The notes beneath the pieces are model-generated. The model saw nothing but the letters and a program-made list of their open reading frames with translations. It searched no databases and was not told where the DNA came from. Made by a program: the position numbers and the translations under genes. DNA of 64,000 bases from Phenylobacterium aquaticum. Lineage in GTDB: Bacteria > Pseudomonadota > Alphaproteobacteria > Caulobacterales > Caulobacteraceae. The DNA is taken from positions 1 to 64,000 of the forward strand of contig NZ_JALDPT010000009.1 in the NCBI RefSeq assembly GCF_022695515.1. The letters run 5' to 3'. Numbering within the stretch: the first letter of the stretch is position 1; every line of letters starts with the position of its first letter. Shown here piece after piece: positions 27,897 to 36,999 of the stretch.

Positions 27897-29086
27897 GCCG
27901 GGACCTTCGCGTCGGACTTGGCGGACCAGGTCTGCTGGTAGCGCGGGGTGAGCCAGCGGTTGAAGGCGATCTGGGCGCCCTCCTGCCAGGAATAGCGGCC
28001 GCGGATGGCGAAGCGGGAGCGCAGGCCGACCTGGACCAGGCCGTCGACATGCATGTCCTGGGCGATGATCGACATTGCCGCGGTCATGTTGGCCTCCAGC
28101 TTGTAGCCGAAGGCCGGGTCCTGCATGGCGCCTGGCGCGAACAGCAAGCCGGTGTCCATCTCGTGGGTCTCGGGGCCGGTGGCCCGCACGATCAGATAGA
28201 TCACCATGTCGGCGGTGATCACCAGGGACAGGGTCGGCGGGATGTTAGCGAACACCATCCGGTTGCGGTCGACCTCGGTCAGGCCGGGGAACACCGGCAG
28301 CAGGGCCTTCTGGGTGACGTTGAAGCTGGCGTCGGGATGGGTGGTGCCGTTGAAGCGCAGATAGCCGGCCGCGCCGTCGGGCATGGGCGGGAACACCGAC
28401 TGGGCCGAGGGGACGAAGTCGTGCAGCGGGCCCTGGTGCAGACGGCTGGCGTGGTAGCCGTCGTTGTTGTTCTCGAACATCACCTTCCAGTTCCAGGGGA
28501 ACTTGCCGGCGGGGTCGGGGCGCGGGCCTTCGGCGCTGGCGAGGTCGTACCCCGCCAGCGCCGTCTCGACCTGGGTGAGGCGGGGCGCGAGCGGCGCGGC
28601 CTCCAGGTCGAAATTGACGAAGATGAAGCCCAGCCAGACCTCGACCTTGAACCTGGGCAGGGCGATCTCGCCCTTGTCGAAGCCGCAGGTCTGCTCCATG
28701 GCCGGCGCGTTCACCAGCGCCCCGTCCAGGCCATAGGTCCAGTGGTGATAGGGGCAGACGAAGCCGCGGGTGTTGCCGTGGCCCTCCGCCACCAGCATGG
28801 CCCGGTGCTGGCAGACCGAGGACATGGCCACCAGCTCGCCCTTGCGGGTGCGGGCCACCAGGATCGGCTCGCCGATGATGTGGGTGGTGAAATAGTCGCC
28901 CGGCTCCATCACCCAGGCCTCGCGGCCGACGCAGAGCCATTCGTGATTGAACACCGCCTCCTTCTCGAAGGCGTAGAAATCCCCGTCCACATAGCAGGCG
29001 GGCGGCAGGGTCTCAGCGGTCTCGAACCCCTCCATGGAGGTCGAGAGACCGGCGAAGAAGGCGTCGTTCAGAAGGTCGGCTGGCAT
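27893..29086 (-). CDS. Rieske aromatic-ring-hydroxylating dioxygenase, alpha subunit
   Basis: About 397 residues from ATG 29086 (ribosome binding site GGGGAAG). The Rieske [2Fe-2S] ligands are in SVCQHRAMLVAEGHG and FVCPYHHWTYG (about residues 88-112). The mononuclear iron site follows: NNDGYHASRLHQG supplies two His. No beta subunit, ferredoxin or reductase gene is next to it, so it may be a one-component or borrowed-reductase type. The matched promoter module upstream (29125-29166) is shared with the divergent TauD gene. Confidence 0.9.
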   Translation of the reverse strand: MPADLLNDAFFAGLSTSMEGFETAETLPPACYVDGDFYAFEKEAVFNHEWLCVGREAWVMEPGDYFTTHIIGEPILVARTRKGELVAMSSVCQHRAMLVAEGHGNTRGFVCPYHHWTYGLDGALVNAPAMEQTCGFDKGEIALPRFKVEVWLGFIFVNFDLEAAPLAPRLTQVETALAGYDLASAEGPRPDPAGKFPWNWKVMFENNNDGYHASRLHQGPLHDFVPSAQSVFPPMPDGAAGYLRFNGTTHPDASFNVTQKALLPVFPGLTEVDRNRMVFANIPPTLSLVITADMVIYLIVRATGPETHEMDTGLLFAPGAMQDPAFGYKLEANMTAAMSIIAQDMHVDGLVQVGLRSRFAIRGRYSWQEGAQIAFNRWLTPRYQQTWSAKSDAKVPA

Positions 29087-29124
29087 GCGCTTCCCCGGGG
29101 CAAGGGCGTCGATCGGGAGCCTTG

Positions 29125-29166
29125 AGCCTAGGCTCGCGCGGCCGCCGCGGTCTTGCACGTGCGCGC
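29125..29166 (-). promoter_or_regulatory. Composite promoter motif for the Rieske gene
   Basis: On the minus strand GCGCGCACGTGCAAGAC (29166-29150), an 18-base spacer, then CTAGGCT (29131-29125), ending 38 bases before the start codon. It matches the module at 29282-29323 in sequence and spacing, on the opposite strand. Confidence 0.6.
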
Positions 29167-29281
29167 ACGACAACTTGGCCGGCGCGAAGGCGAACCGGCG
29201 CATTCGCCGCCTTTCCGGGCGGGTCTGATCAGGGGCTGGGCAGGCGGGGCCCTCGGGTCCCCTCGCCGAACAAAGGATCGG

Positions 29282-29323
29282 GCGCGCTCGTGCAAGACCG
29301 GGGGCGGCGGGGCCTCCTAGTCT
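29282..29323 (+). promoter_or_regulatory. Composite promoter motif for the TauD gene
   Basis: GCGCGCTCGTGCAAGAC (29282-29298), an 18-base spacer, then CTAGTCT (29317-29323), 29 bases before the ATG. 16 of 17 bases match the upstream box of the divergent Rieske gene, and the second box differs by one base. Confidence 0.6.
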
Positions 29324-29352
29324 AGGCTTGCGCCTTGCGGAGGATGCTTCCC

Positions 29353-30207
29353 ATGACCACGACCGTTCAGCTCAAGACCCGCCCGCTCAAGCCCGGCTTC
29401 GGGGCCGAGCTCATCGATGTCGATCTCGCCCACGCGGACGCCGAGACCGTCTCAGGTGTGGTCGAAGCCTTCCACAAGCACGGCGCCATCCTGCTGCGCG
29501 GCCAGACCATGGACCCGACCCAGCTGGTCCAGTTCATCTCGGCCTTCGGCGAGCCCGAGGATCACACCCAGACCCAGTTCACCCTGCCCGGCCATCCCAA
29601 GGTGTTCATCCTGTCCAACCGCGTGGTCGACGGCAAACCGATCGGCGCCCACAATGACGGAGTTGGTTGGCATACGGACTATTCCTACAAGGCCGAGCCG
29701 GTGATGTGCACCATGCTCTATGCGGCGGAGGTCCCGGACGAGGGTTCCGACACCCTGCTGGCCGACCAGTGCGCCGCCTGGAACGCGTTGTCGCCGGAGC
29801 GCCAGGCCGAGCTCGACGGCCTGATGCTGCACCACTCCTACCAGTACTTCATGTCGACCCGGGAGTTCGGCCGCCAGGAGCTGTCGGACGAGCTGAAGGC
29901 CGCCAATCCCGACGTCATCCACCCCCTGATCCGCACCCATCCGTCCGACGGCCGCAAGGCCCTGTGGGTCTCGACCGGGACGGTGAAGGAGGTCGTGGGC
30001 ATGCCCAACCCGCAGGGGCTGGAGCTGATCGACGAACTGGTCGACTGGGTGACGCAGGACCAGTTCGTGTTCCGCCACAAGTGGCAGGTCGGCGACATCC
30101 TGATGTGGGACAACCGCTGCACCCTGCACACCGGCACCCTCTATGACGACACCAAGTACTTCCGCACCATGCATCGCCTGTGGGTGAAGGGCGACAAGCC
30201 GTTCTGA
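29353..30207 (+). CDS. TauD/TfdA family Fe(II)/2-oxoglutarate dioxygenase
   Basis: 284 residues from ATG 29353 (ribosome binding site GGAGGA). The HxD iron ligands are in GVGWHTDYSYK (about residues 107-109). The distal His lies in CTLHTGTLYDD, and the closing Arg that binds 2-oxoglutarate is in YFRTMHRLWVKGD. Such enzymes hydroxylate or release sulfite or an alkyl group from small acids. The SDR gene overlaps its stop (TGATG), so the pair may oxidise one substrate in sequence. Confidence 0.88.
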   Translation: MTTTVQLKTRPLKPGFGAELIDVDLAHADAETVSGVVEAFHKHGAILLRGQTMDPTQLVQFISAFGEPEDHTQTQFTLPGHPKVFILSNRVVDGKPIGAHNDGVGWHTDYSYKAEPVMCTMLYAAEVPDEGSDTLLADQCAAWNALSPERQAELDGLMLHHSYQYFMSTREFGRQELSDELKAANPDVIHPLIRTHPSDGRKALWVSTGTVKEVVGMPNPQGLELIDELVDWVTQDQFVFRHKWQVGDILMWDNRCTLHTGTLYDDTKYFRTMHRLWVKGDKPF

Positions 30208-31040
30208 TGGCGAAGACCTGGCTCATCACCGGCGTGTCCAGCGGCCTAGGCCGCGCGCTCGCCGAAGCGGCCCTGGCCGCGGGGGACCGCGTCGCCGGCA
30301 CGGCCCGGCGCGAGGCCGATGTCGCCGCCTTCGCGGACCTGGCGCCCGGCCGGGCGTTCGGGGTGCGGATGGATGTCACGGACGAGGCGGCGGTCGCGAA
30401 CGGCGTCGCCGAGGCGGAGGCCGCCCTGGCCGGGATCGACGTCCTGGTCAACAATGCCGGCTACGGCTTGGTGGGCGCCATTGAGGAGACCAGCCTCGCC
30501 GAGGCGCGCGCGCAGTTCGAGGCCAATGTCTTCGGGCCCCTGGCCCTGATCCGCGCCGTCCTGCCGTCGATGCGGGCGCGGGGCGCGGGCCACGTGATCA
30601 ACATCACCTCGGTCTCAGGCCTGGCCGCCTGGTCGGGCACCGGGGTCTATTGCGCCAGCAAGTTCGCGCTGGAGGCCCTCGGCGAGACCCTGGCCCAGGA
30701 GGTCGCGCCCCTGGGGATCAAGGTCACCAATGTCGCGCCGGGCGGCCTGCGCACCGACTATGCCGGCCGCTCCATGCTCCGCGCGGCGACCCTGATCGAA
30801 GACTATGCCGGCACGGCCCATGAGGCCCCGCGTCTGCTCGGCGAATATGCGGGCCACGAGTCCGGCGATCCGGCCCGGGCCGCCCAGGCGATCCTGACGC
30901 TCGCGGCGATGAGCGCCCCGCCCCTGCACCTGCTGCTGGGGGCCGACGCCATCCACTATGCGACCCGCAAGATCGGCCAGCTGACCGCCGAGATCGGCGA
31001 CCATGTGGCGCTCTCGACCGGGATCGCGTTTCCGGACTGA
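30207..31040 (+). CDS. SDR family oxidoreductase
   Basis: 277 residues. Classical SDR: TGVSSGLGRALAEA cofactor loop, VLVNNAGYGLVGA, NITSVSGLA with the catalytic Ser, and GVYCASKFALE with Tyr and Lys. The long C-terminal lid and the Rossmann wording are those of the NADP retinol/ketoreductase-like group that is often paired with oxygenases. Translationally coupled to the TauD gene. A REP-like hairpin lies after its stop. Confidence 0.87.
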   Translation: MAKTWLITGVSSGLGRALAEAALAAGDRVAGTARREADVAAFADLAPGRAFGVRMDVTDEAAVANGVAEAEAALAGIDVLVNNAGYGLVGAIEETSLAEARAQFEANVFGPLALIRAVLPSMRARGAGHVINITSVSGLAAWSGTGVYCASKFALEALGETLAQEVAPLGIKVTNVAPGGLRTDYAGRSMLRAATLIEDYAGTAHEAPRLLGEYAGHESGDPARAAQAILTLAAMSAPPLHLLLGADAIHYATRKIGQLTAEIGDHVALSTGIAFPD

Positions 31041-31059
31041 GGCGGAGGCCTCGGCGCTC

Positions 31060-31097
31060 GCCCCTCACCCTACCCTCTCCCCGCAACGGGGAGAGGG
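31060..31097. repeat. REP-like palindromic element, single copy
   Basis: CCCTCTCCCCG-CAA-CGGGGAGAGGG hairpin (31073-31097) preceded by the constant GCCCCTCACCCTA arm. It sits between two convergent genes and can act as a bidirectional terminator. The same core recurs as a pair at 42795-42906. Confidence 0.7.
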
Positions 31098-31156
31098 ATA
31101 AGATCCCCGGCCGCCGAGTTGCGCACCCGCGTCACAGGGGCCGCAACCCCTCGCCT

Positions 31157-31972
31157 TCAGAACGGCTTGTCGCCGGCGATGGTGACGCGGAAGCCGGAGC
31201 GGGTGTCGGGGAAATAGTCCCAGATCGCCTGGTGCCAGGTGCCGCGGTTGTCCCAGAAGGCCACCGAGTTCGGCCGCCAGCGGAAGCGGACCTGGAAGTT
31301 CGGGTTCATGCAGTGGCGGTAGAGGAAATTGAGGATCGCATCGCTCTCCTCCTTCTCCACCCCGACGATCTTGGTCGTGTAGGAGGGATTGACGAAGATC
31401 GACTTGCGCCCCGTCACCGGATGGGTGCGCACGATCGGATGGGTCGAGCAGGGGTACTTCTTGTCCACGTCCGGGAACAGCGGCCGGTAGACATGGTCGG
31501 CGTCATGGACGGCGCTCATGCCCTCCAGATAGGCCTTCATCTTCGGCGACAGGGTCTCATAGGCCGCGGCCATGCTGGCGAAGACCGTGTCGCCGCCCGA
31601 CTCCGGCACGATCGGCATGTAGAGGATGCTGCCCAATGGCGGCTCGGCGTCGCAGGTCAGGTCGGAGTGGAAGTTCTCCCCGGCCACGAACTTGGAGTTC
31701 TCGTCGGCGTGGATGGCCACGATCTCCGGGTGGTCGGGCAGGCCCGGCACGCCGGAATGGATGGCGAGTTCGCCGAACAGCCGGCCGAAGGCCTTGTGGG
31801 CGTCATGGCTCAGCTCCTGGTCGCGGAAGAACAGCACCTGGTGCTCGGCGAGCGCGTCGCGCAGCTCCGAGGCCTGGTGGTTGCTCAGGGGGCGCGACAG
31901 GTCGATGCCGAGGATCTCGGCGCCGATGCGCCGGGTCACCGGCCGCACGTCGATCGCTTCATAGGTGGTCAT
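31157..31972 (-). CDS. TauD/TfdA family dioxygenase (last gene of the Rut-like operon)
   Basis: 271 residues. The iron site is NFHSDLTCDAEPP (His-x-Asp at about 102-104) with the distal His in RGTWHQAIWDYFPDT; the oxoglutarate Arg lies in SGFRVTIAGD. The TSP-like VESGGDTVFASM segment is typical of TauD, TfdA and AtsK. It starts 7 bases after the flavin reductase stop and shares the operon. It may remove an oxygenated or sulfonated side group from the substrate; this is inference. Confidence 0.88.
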   Translation of the reverse strand: MTTYEAIDVRPVTRRIGAEILGIDLSRPLSNHQASELRDALAEHQVLFFRDQELSHDAHKAFGRLFGELAIHSGVPGLPDHPEIVAIHADENSKFVAGENFHSDLTCDAEPPLGSILYMPIVPESGGDTVFASMAAAYETLSPKMKAYLEGMSAVHDADHVYRPLFPDVDKKYPCSTHPIVRTHPVTGRKSIFVNPSYTTKIVGVEKEESDAILNFLYRHCMNPNFQVRFRWRPNSVAFWDNRGTWHQAIWDYFPDTRSGFRVTIAGDKPF

Positions 31973-31979
31973 GTACGCC

Positions 31980-32495
31980 TCACTCCGCCGCGTCGTGAAA
32001 ACGGCCCTGGCTGTAGATCAGGGGGCGGCCGGCGCGGGTCTCGAGCTCGAGCCCGCGGCCGACCAGGATGTCATGGTCGCCGGCGGCGTGGACCGCGTGC
32101 AGCCGGCATTCGATATTGGCGAGCGCCCCGCCGATCAGCGGCATGCCGAGCGCGCCGCGGGCGATCTCGACGTCCTTGAAGCGGTCGGCCGCCGACATGC
32201 CGGCGAACAGCTTGGCGAGCGCCGACTGGCCCTCGGACAGGACATTGATCCCGAAGGCGCCGGTCTTCAGCACCGCCTGGCGGGTGCGGCTCTTGTGGTC
32301 CAGGCAGACCAGCAGCAGGGGTGGAAACAGCGAGACGGAGGAGAAGGCGCTGACCGTCGTGCCCACCGGCCGGTCGCCGTCGAGAGAGGAGACGATCACC
32401 ACCCCGCTGGCGAAGGCGCCCATGGCCATGCGCCAAGCCGCCGGGTCGATGACCTCCGGCTCGCGATCCCCGACCAGGACGGGCTCGAAGCTCAT
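31980..32495 (-). CDS. Flavin reductase (RutF/HpaC-like)
   Basis: 171 residues from ATG 32495, which overlaps the M20 gene stop (ATGA). It has the flavin reductase-like fold: RMAMGAFASGVVIVSSLDGDRPVGTTVSAFSSVSLFPPLLLVCL, then FGINVLSEGQSALAKLFAGM and a final HDILVGRGLELE. It would supply FMNH2 to the RutA-like monooxygenase two genes upstream, as RutF does. It is in the same transcript. Confidence 0.86.
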   Translation of the reverse strand: MSFEPVLVGDREPEVIDPAAWRMAMGAFASGVVIVSSLDGDRPVGTTVSAFSSVSLFPPLLLVCLDHKSRTRQAVLKTGAFGINVLSEGQSALAKLFAGMSAADRFKDVEIARGALGMPLIGGALANIECRLHAVHAAGDHDILVGRGLELETRAGRPLIYSQGRFHDAAE

Positions 32496-33877
32496 GGCTC
32501 GGTCCCGAAGGGATTGTCGCCATAGACCGGGGCGCGATGCTCCACGGTCTCGACGCTCTCGGCCCGGCCGCAGACGGCCAGGGCGGTGAGCGCATAGACG
32601 AGGGCGCTGTCCGTCAGGTCCTTGGGCGTCGGCCGCCAGCGCCGAAAGCCTGTGGTGATGGCCGGAATCCTGTGCATGTTGAAGACGTTGTGGTCGCGCC
32701 ACATGCTGGAATAGACCGGCGCGGCGCGCTCTACCGGATGGCCCAGCGTCAGCTGGGTGGCGATGTCGACCGCGCCCACCAGGGGGCTGACCTCGGCGCC
32801 GTCGGCCTCGAAGCCGTGGCGGACCACCACCGGCTCGACATCGACCTCGCCGAGCCCGGCGGCGCGCACCGCCTTCTCGAGCGAATGCTGCAGGTCGGCG
32901 ATCCGCTGCTTGGGGTTCAGGCCCACCTCCAGATAGAGCGAGACGAGCTCGGTCCCGGCTCCGAAGGCGTAGGGGATGCCGCCGCGCACCGAGGCGATCT
33001 GGGACTTGGGCTGAGCGATGCCGCCCGGGCTCTCATAGAGGCTAGCCGCCTCGAATTCGCGGCTCCAGGCGTGCAGGCAGTCGGTCAGCTTGCCCAGTCG
33101 GTAGATCGGGTTGGGATGGTCGGACGCCTTCTCGGGGTGGGTCAGCAGGGGGGTGAACACCCCCTCCCCCCACAGCCGGATGCGGAACACCGCGTAGCCG
33201 CAGCCGACCCAGGTCAGGCCGAAGTCGCAGCCCTCGGCGGCGATGGCGTAGTCGGGGGCGACCCCGCCGTGGTGGAACAGGTAGTGGGCGCCGATGTCCT
33301 TGCCCATATAGGCGATGCCGCGGTGCTCCTCGATCGGCTCGGGGCCGATCTCGCCAGGGCAGGCGGTCAGGTACATCTTGCCCGACAGGTCGTAGCCCGC
33401 CGTCTTCAGCGCCTTGGCGGCGATGAGGAAGCAGCTCATCGGTCCACGGTCATTGGCGATCGGATAGCCGTAGAGCTTGCCGTCCTCCAGCCAGCACTTT
33501 TCCCATTCGGGATTTTCCAGGGTCTCGGGCCGGTACTTGAAGGCGTCGAGGTCGGGGTTCCAGGTGGGGGCCTCGGTGTCGAGGTGGGCGGTGAAGAGGA
33601 GGTTCTTGCCCTCGCCCTTGCCGCCCCAGGTTCCGATGATGTTGTTGCGTTCCGGGGTCGCGCCGACCTTGCGCGGCGAGAAGCCTTCCTTGGCCATCCA
33701 GTCATAGACGAAGTCGCCGGCAGCCTTCTCGTGGCCGGCCGGACTGGGGATGTTGCCGAGCGTGAGCGCGAGTTCGACGATCTCGGGCTCGCTGATCGCC
33801 GCTGCGATGGCGGCGCGGTCGGCCTCGGTGACCGTATAGGGCGCGGTGGCGCCGGCGAAGGGAAATCCGTCGGCCAT
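32492..33877 (-). CDS. M20 family metallohydrolase
   Basis: 461 residues from ATG 33877, overlapping the RutB-like stop (TGATG); the GTG just before it is less likely. M20 motifs: LLFTAHLDTEAPTWNP (metal His and Asp), YLTACPGEIGPEP (catalytic Glu region), and SSMWRDHNVFNMHRIPAITTG at the C-terminus (metal His region). There is no signal peptide, so it acts in the cytosol. It may hydrolyse the amide or ureido product of the monooxygenase, where the canonical Rut pathway uses RutB alone. The specificity is not visible. Confidence 0.85.
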   Translation of the reverse strand: MADGFPFAGATAPYTVTEADRAAIAAAISEPEIVELALTLGNIPSPAGHEKAAGDFVYDWMAKEGFSPRKVGATPERNNIIGTWGGKGEGKNLLFTAHLDTEAPTWNPDLDAFKYRPETLENPEWEKCWLEDGKLYGYPIANDRGPMSCFLIAAKALKTAGYDLSGKMYLTACPGEIGPEPIEEHRGIAYMGKDIGAHYLFHHGGVAPDYAIAAEGCDFGLTWVGCGYAVFRIRLWGEGVFTPLLTHPEKASDHPNPIYRLGKLTDCLHAWSREFEAASLYESPGGIAQPKSQIASVRGGIPYAFGAGTELVSLYLEVGLNPKQRIADLQHSLEKAVRAAGLGEVDVEPVVVRHGFEADGAEVSPLVGAVDIATQLTLGHPVERAAPVYSSMWRDHNVFNMHRIPAITTGFRRWRPTPKDLTDSALVYALTALAVCGRAESVETVEHRAPVYGDNPFGTEP

Positions 33878-34542
33878 CACGCGGCCTCCGTCCAGGCGGC
33901 GACCACATCGTCCGTGGACGTCAGGATCGCGCAGTTGAGTTCGAGGATCTTCAGGGTCGCGTCGTGGATGTCGGCCTCATAGGCCGCGCAGGCGTCCGCC
34001 GGAATGAACACGTGATAGTCCAGGTGGAAGGCGTCGCGGACCGTGGAGTCCACGCAGCACTCGGTGGTCAGGCCGCAGGCGACGATGGTGTCGACGCCCA
34101 GGGCCTTCAGCCGGGCATCCAGATCGGTGCCGTAGAAGCCGCTGTAGCGGGCCTTGCCGACCACCAGGTCGCCGGGCTGGGGCGTCGGACCATAGAAGTC
34201 GGCCCCGACCTCGCCGGTGCGGCACAGGCCGCTGTCCGTATCGGGATCCCCACCGCGGCGGCGCATGCGCTCGCGCCAAGCCGGGGAGTCGGTCTGGGGC
34301 GAGGTCTGCAGGCCCACGAACACCACCGGCGTCCCAGCCTTCCGCGCAGCTGCGGCCAGGCGCTGGGCGGCCTCCAGGGCCGGGACCACGACGGACATGT
34401 CGACGCCGTATCCGCCCAGCACGCCCTCCGGCGCGGCGAAATCGACCTGCATGTCGATGATCACCAGGGCCGTGCGCCCTGGCGCGATCCAGGCGGCGAG
34501 ACCGTCGCCCGCCGTCCCCGCGACGCTCACCTTGCCGTTCAT
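33877..34542 (-). CDS. Isochorismatase-family amidohydrolase (RutB-like)
   Basis: 221 residues. The catalytic triad of cysteine hydrolases is present: Asp in ALVIIDMQVDF, Lys in VVGKARYSGFYG and Cys in ACGLTTECCVDSTVRDAF. The PQPGDLVVGKARYSGFYGT block closely follows RutB, ureidoacrylate amidohydrolase, as I remember it. The family also contains maleamate and N-carbamoyl hydrolases. The start overlaps the RutA-like stop, so the two are coupled. Confidence 0.88.
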   Translation of the reverse strand: MNGKVSVAGTAGDGLAAWIAPGRTALVIIDMQVDFAAPEGVLGGYGVDMSVVVPALEAAQRLAAAARKAGTPVVFVGLQTSPQTDSPAWRERMRRRGGDPDTDSGLCRTGEVGADFYGPTPQPGDLVVGKARYSGFYGTDLDARLKALGVDTIVACGLTTECCVDSTVRDAFHLDYHVFIPADACAAYEADIHDATLKILELNCAILTSTDDVVAAWTEAA

Positions 34543-35603
34543 GCGAAGGCCGCGCGCAGGCCGGGCAGGATGTCGGCGCCGAACATCTCCAGCCCCTCGA
34601 CATAGTCGGGGAAGATCAGCATCAGCCCGTCCAGCTCGGCGAACTCGACGAACTCATGGACCTGCTGGCCGCAGCTCTCCGGCGTGCCGATCGCGGTCTG
34701 GGTCATGAAGGCGCCCTGGGCCTGGGCGGCCTTGTCGAGGTGCTCGGCCGGCACGCCCCAGTTCTTGAGCATCTCCAGGATCGCGCCGATGTCGGCGCCG
34801 TCCTTGTAGCGCTCGACCAGGCCTTGCGCCTTCGCCTCGGTTTCGCCGTGGACGATGGTGCACATGGCGTAGGTCTTGATGGTCTTGCCCAGCTGATCGG
34901 CGACCTGCTTGGCGCGGCGGCTGTTGTCGCGCCGCTCCTCCGGGGTGCGACCGCCGATGAAGCAGGCGTCGGCCTCGCGCACCGAGAACTGGAAGCCGCG
35001 GTCGGACTGGCCGGCGCAGATCAGCTCGGGCCGCGGCCGCGACAGGGGCTTGGGGTTCGACTGGCAGTCGTTCATGTGGAAGTACTTGCCGTCGTGGGTG
35101 ACGCTGTCTTCCGCCCACAGACGTTTCACCACCGCCGTCCATTCCTCGGTGAGGACGTAGCGATCCTCGTGGGTCATGGACTCGTCCCAGGCGCCCATCT
35201 GGTCGAACTCGGCCTTGTAGGCGCCGGCCACGATGTTGAGCCCCGCCCGACCGCCTGAGATGTGGTCGAGGGTCGAGATCATCTTGGCGGTGACCGCCGG
35301 GTTCTGCAGCAGGGGGTGGACGGTCGCCCAGATGCGGACGTTCTTGGTGGCCTCGGCGATGGCCGCCATCATGGTCACCGACTCCAGGGACGCGCCCCAG
35401 TGGTTGGTCTCGCCGCCGAAGCCGCGCCACTTGCCCATGGACATGACGAAGTCCATGCCGACCTCGTCGGCCGTGACCGCCGCGGCGCGGTTCTGGGCCC
35501 AGAGATCATTCAGCGGCGGGGAGGTCTTGGAGATGATCCAGCCGCCGTTGGCGACCGGCAGGAAGACCCCGAAATCTTTCTTGCGGATGGGTTGGTGCAG
35601 CAT
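34539..35603 (-). CDS. RutA-like FMN-dependent monooxygenase (LLM class)
   Basis: About 354 residues from ATG 35603; an upstream TTG is less likely. It carries the RutA block: KDFGVFLPVANGGWIIS, MGKWRGFGGETNHWGASLES, DHISGGRAGLNIVAGAYKAE, FHMNDCQSNPKPLS and ICAGQSDRGFQFS, and the length equals that of RutA. RutA opens the uracil ring with a flavin peroxide, using FMNH2 from RutF. Here the partners are the RutB-like and flavin-reductase genes of the same operon, but RutC, RutD and RutG are absent. The substrate may be another cyclic amide. Confidence 0.88.
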   Translation of the reverse strand: MLHQPIRKKDFGVFLPVANGGWIISKTSPPLNDLWAQNRAAAVTADEVGMDFVMSMGKWRGFGGETNHWGASLESVTMMAAIAEATKNVRIWATVHPLLQNPAVTAKMISTLDHISGGRAGLNIVAGAYKAEFDQMGAWDESMTHEDRYVLTEEWTAVVKRLWAEDSVTHDGKYFHMNDCQSNPKPLSRPRPELICAGQSDRGFQFSVREADACFIGGRTPEERRDNSRRAKQVADQLGKTIKTYAMCTIVHGETEAKAQGLVERYKDGADIGAILEMLKNWGVPAEHLDKAAQAQGAFMTQTAIGTPESCGQQVHEFVEFAELDGLMLIFPDYVEGLEMFGADILPGLRAAFA

Positions 35604-35611
35604 GGGGGGCC

Positions 35612-36937
35612 TCAAGCGGGATCGTTGACGAGGGTGGGGGCGACGGCCAGCGGGTCGCGCTGACGGCGGACCGTCGGCGGGCGCTGGGTTTCGAGATGCG
35701 GCGGGCGCATGAACAGCGCGGCGACGAAGATCACCGTGGCCACCACGCCGAACAGCTGGAAGGTGGGCGTGAAGCTGCCGGTGAGGTCGCGCAGCGAACC
35801 GCCGATCCAGGGACCGAGCGCCGACAGGGCGCCGACCAGGCAGACCGAGGAGAAGATCTCCAGGTTATGGCGGCGGCCGAAATAGTTGAGCAGCAGGACC
35901 GTGACGCTGAGCGCGGTCAGGCCGAAGCCGATGCCGGTGCCGGCGGCGTAGAGGATCATCATCGGCAGGGTGTCGGCGATGCTGAGCGCCACCGAGCCTA
36001 TGCCGAGCGCGCCGACCGCGAAGACCAGCAGCCACTTGGGATCGAAGCGGTCGCCGATGGCCCCGCCGCCCAGCCGACCGAAGGTCGACATCAGCCCCTC
36101 CAGGCTGAGCATGCCGGCGGCCAGCGCCGGGCCGACGCCCTTCTGGGTGAGGTGCGCCACCGACAGGCTGGAGACGGTCACCCCGCTCAGGAGGTGGACG
36201 AAATAGGCGGCGACGAGGATGTAGAACTGCACCGTCCCCATGGCCTGTTTCAGGGTCCAGTCGCGGGTGGTGCGATAGACGGCGACGGGGGTCTTGGACT
36301 TGGCGGCCGTCTCTGCCTCGGTCTTGACCTCCTCGTCGATCTGCTCGGACGAGGCGGCCAGCCATTGCGGGCTGGGGATCAGCAGCGAGCAGAGCACGCC
36401 GATGACCAGGGCCGCGGCGATCTGGGCCAGCCAGAAGGGCCGCCAGGCGCCGCCGGTCGCCCCCATGATCGCCACCGCTGCCCAGGGGCCGGCGACGCTG
36501 CCCAGGCCGCCCAGGGTGAAATAGAGGCCGAACGCCATGGCCCGGCGCTTGAACACCGCCGCCAGCACATGGGTGCCGGGGATGAGCGCCATCAGCTGAT
36601 AGGCGACGCCGCAGAGCGCCGTGCCCAGCAGATAGAGCCAGATGGAATGGGTGAGGTAGAGGCAGAGGAAGCCCGCCGCCATGACGCCGGTGCCGAGCAG
36701 CAGGGCGGCGCGGACGCCGAACCGGCGGATGACGATCGGCGGGAACCAGGCCGAGCCGCCGCAGCAGGCGCCCAACAGGGTGAAGCCCAGGCCCGCCTGG
36801 GCCCAGCTCCACTTCTCGTCGGCCACCATGGAGGGCAGCACCACCCCGAGCGACGAGAAGGTCGCCCCGGTGATCAGGAACAGCAGCAGGCTGAAGACCC
36901 CAAGCAACAGCCAGGGACGCCATTCCAGTTTCGACAT
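35612..36937 (-). CDS. MFS transporter
   Basis: 441 residues from ATG 36937 (ribosome binding site GGAGGCG). About 12 hydrophobic helices, with an A-motif-like GGGAIGDRFDPKW between helices and RRFGVRAALLLG earlier. It is a probable inner-membrane importer for the substrate of the Rut-like operon, and may take the role that RutG has in E. coli, but it is unrelated to RutG. It starts 62 bases after the TonB receptor stop. Confidence 0.88.
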   Translation of the reverse strand: MSKLEWRPWLLLGVFSLLLFLITGATFSSLGVVLPSMVADEKWSWAQAGLGFTLLGACCGGSAWFPPIVIRRFGVRAALLLGTGVMAAGFLCLYLTHSIWLYLLGTALCGVAYQLMALIPGTHVLAAVFKRRAMAFGLYFTLGGLGSVAGPWAAVAIMGATGGAWRPFWLAQIAAALVIGVLCSLLIPSPQWLAASSEQIDEEVKTEAETAAKSKTPVAVYRTTRDWTLKQAMGTVQFYILVAAYFVHLLSGVTVSSLSVAHLTQKGVGPALAAGMLSLEGLMSTFGRLGGGAIGDRFDPKWLLVFAVGALGIGSVALSIADTLPMMILYAAGTGIGFGLTALSVTVLLLNYFGRRHNLEIFSSVCLVGALSALGPWIGGSLRDLTGSFTPTFQLFGVVATVIFVAALFMRPPHLETQRPPTVRRQRDPLAVAPTLVNDPA

Positions 36938-36999
36938 CTTACGCGCCTCCACGGAGGGGGCGCGGCCGACGACCCGCGGGCCGGCGGCCGCGCGGATCA

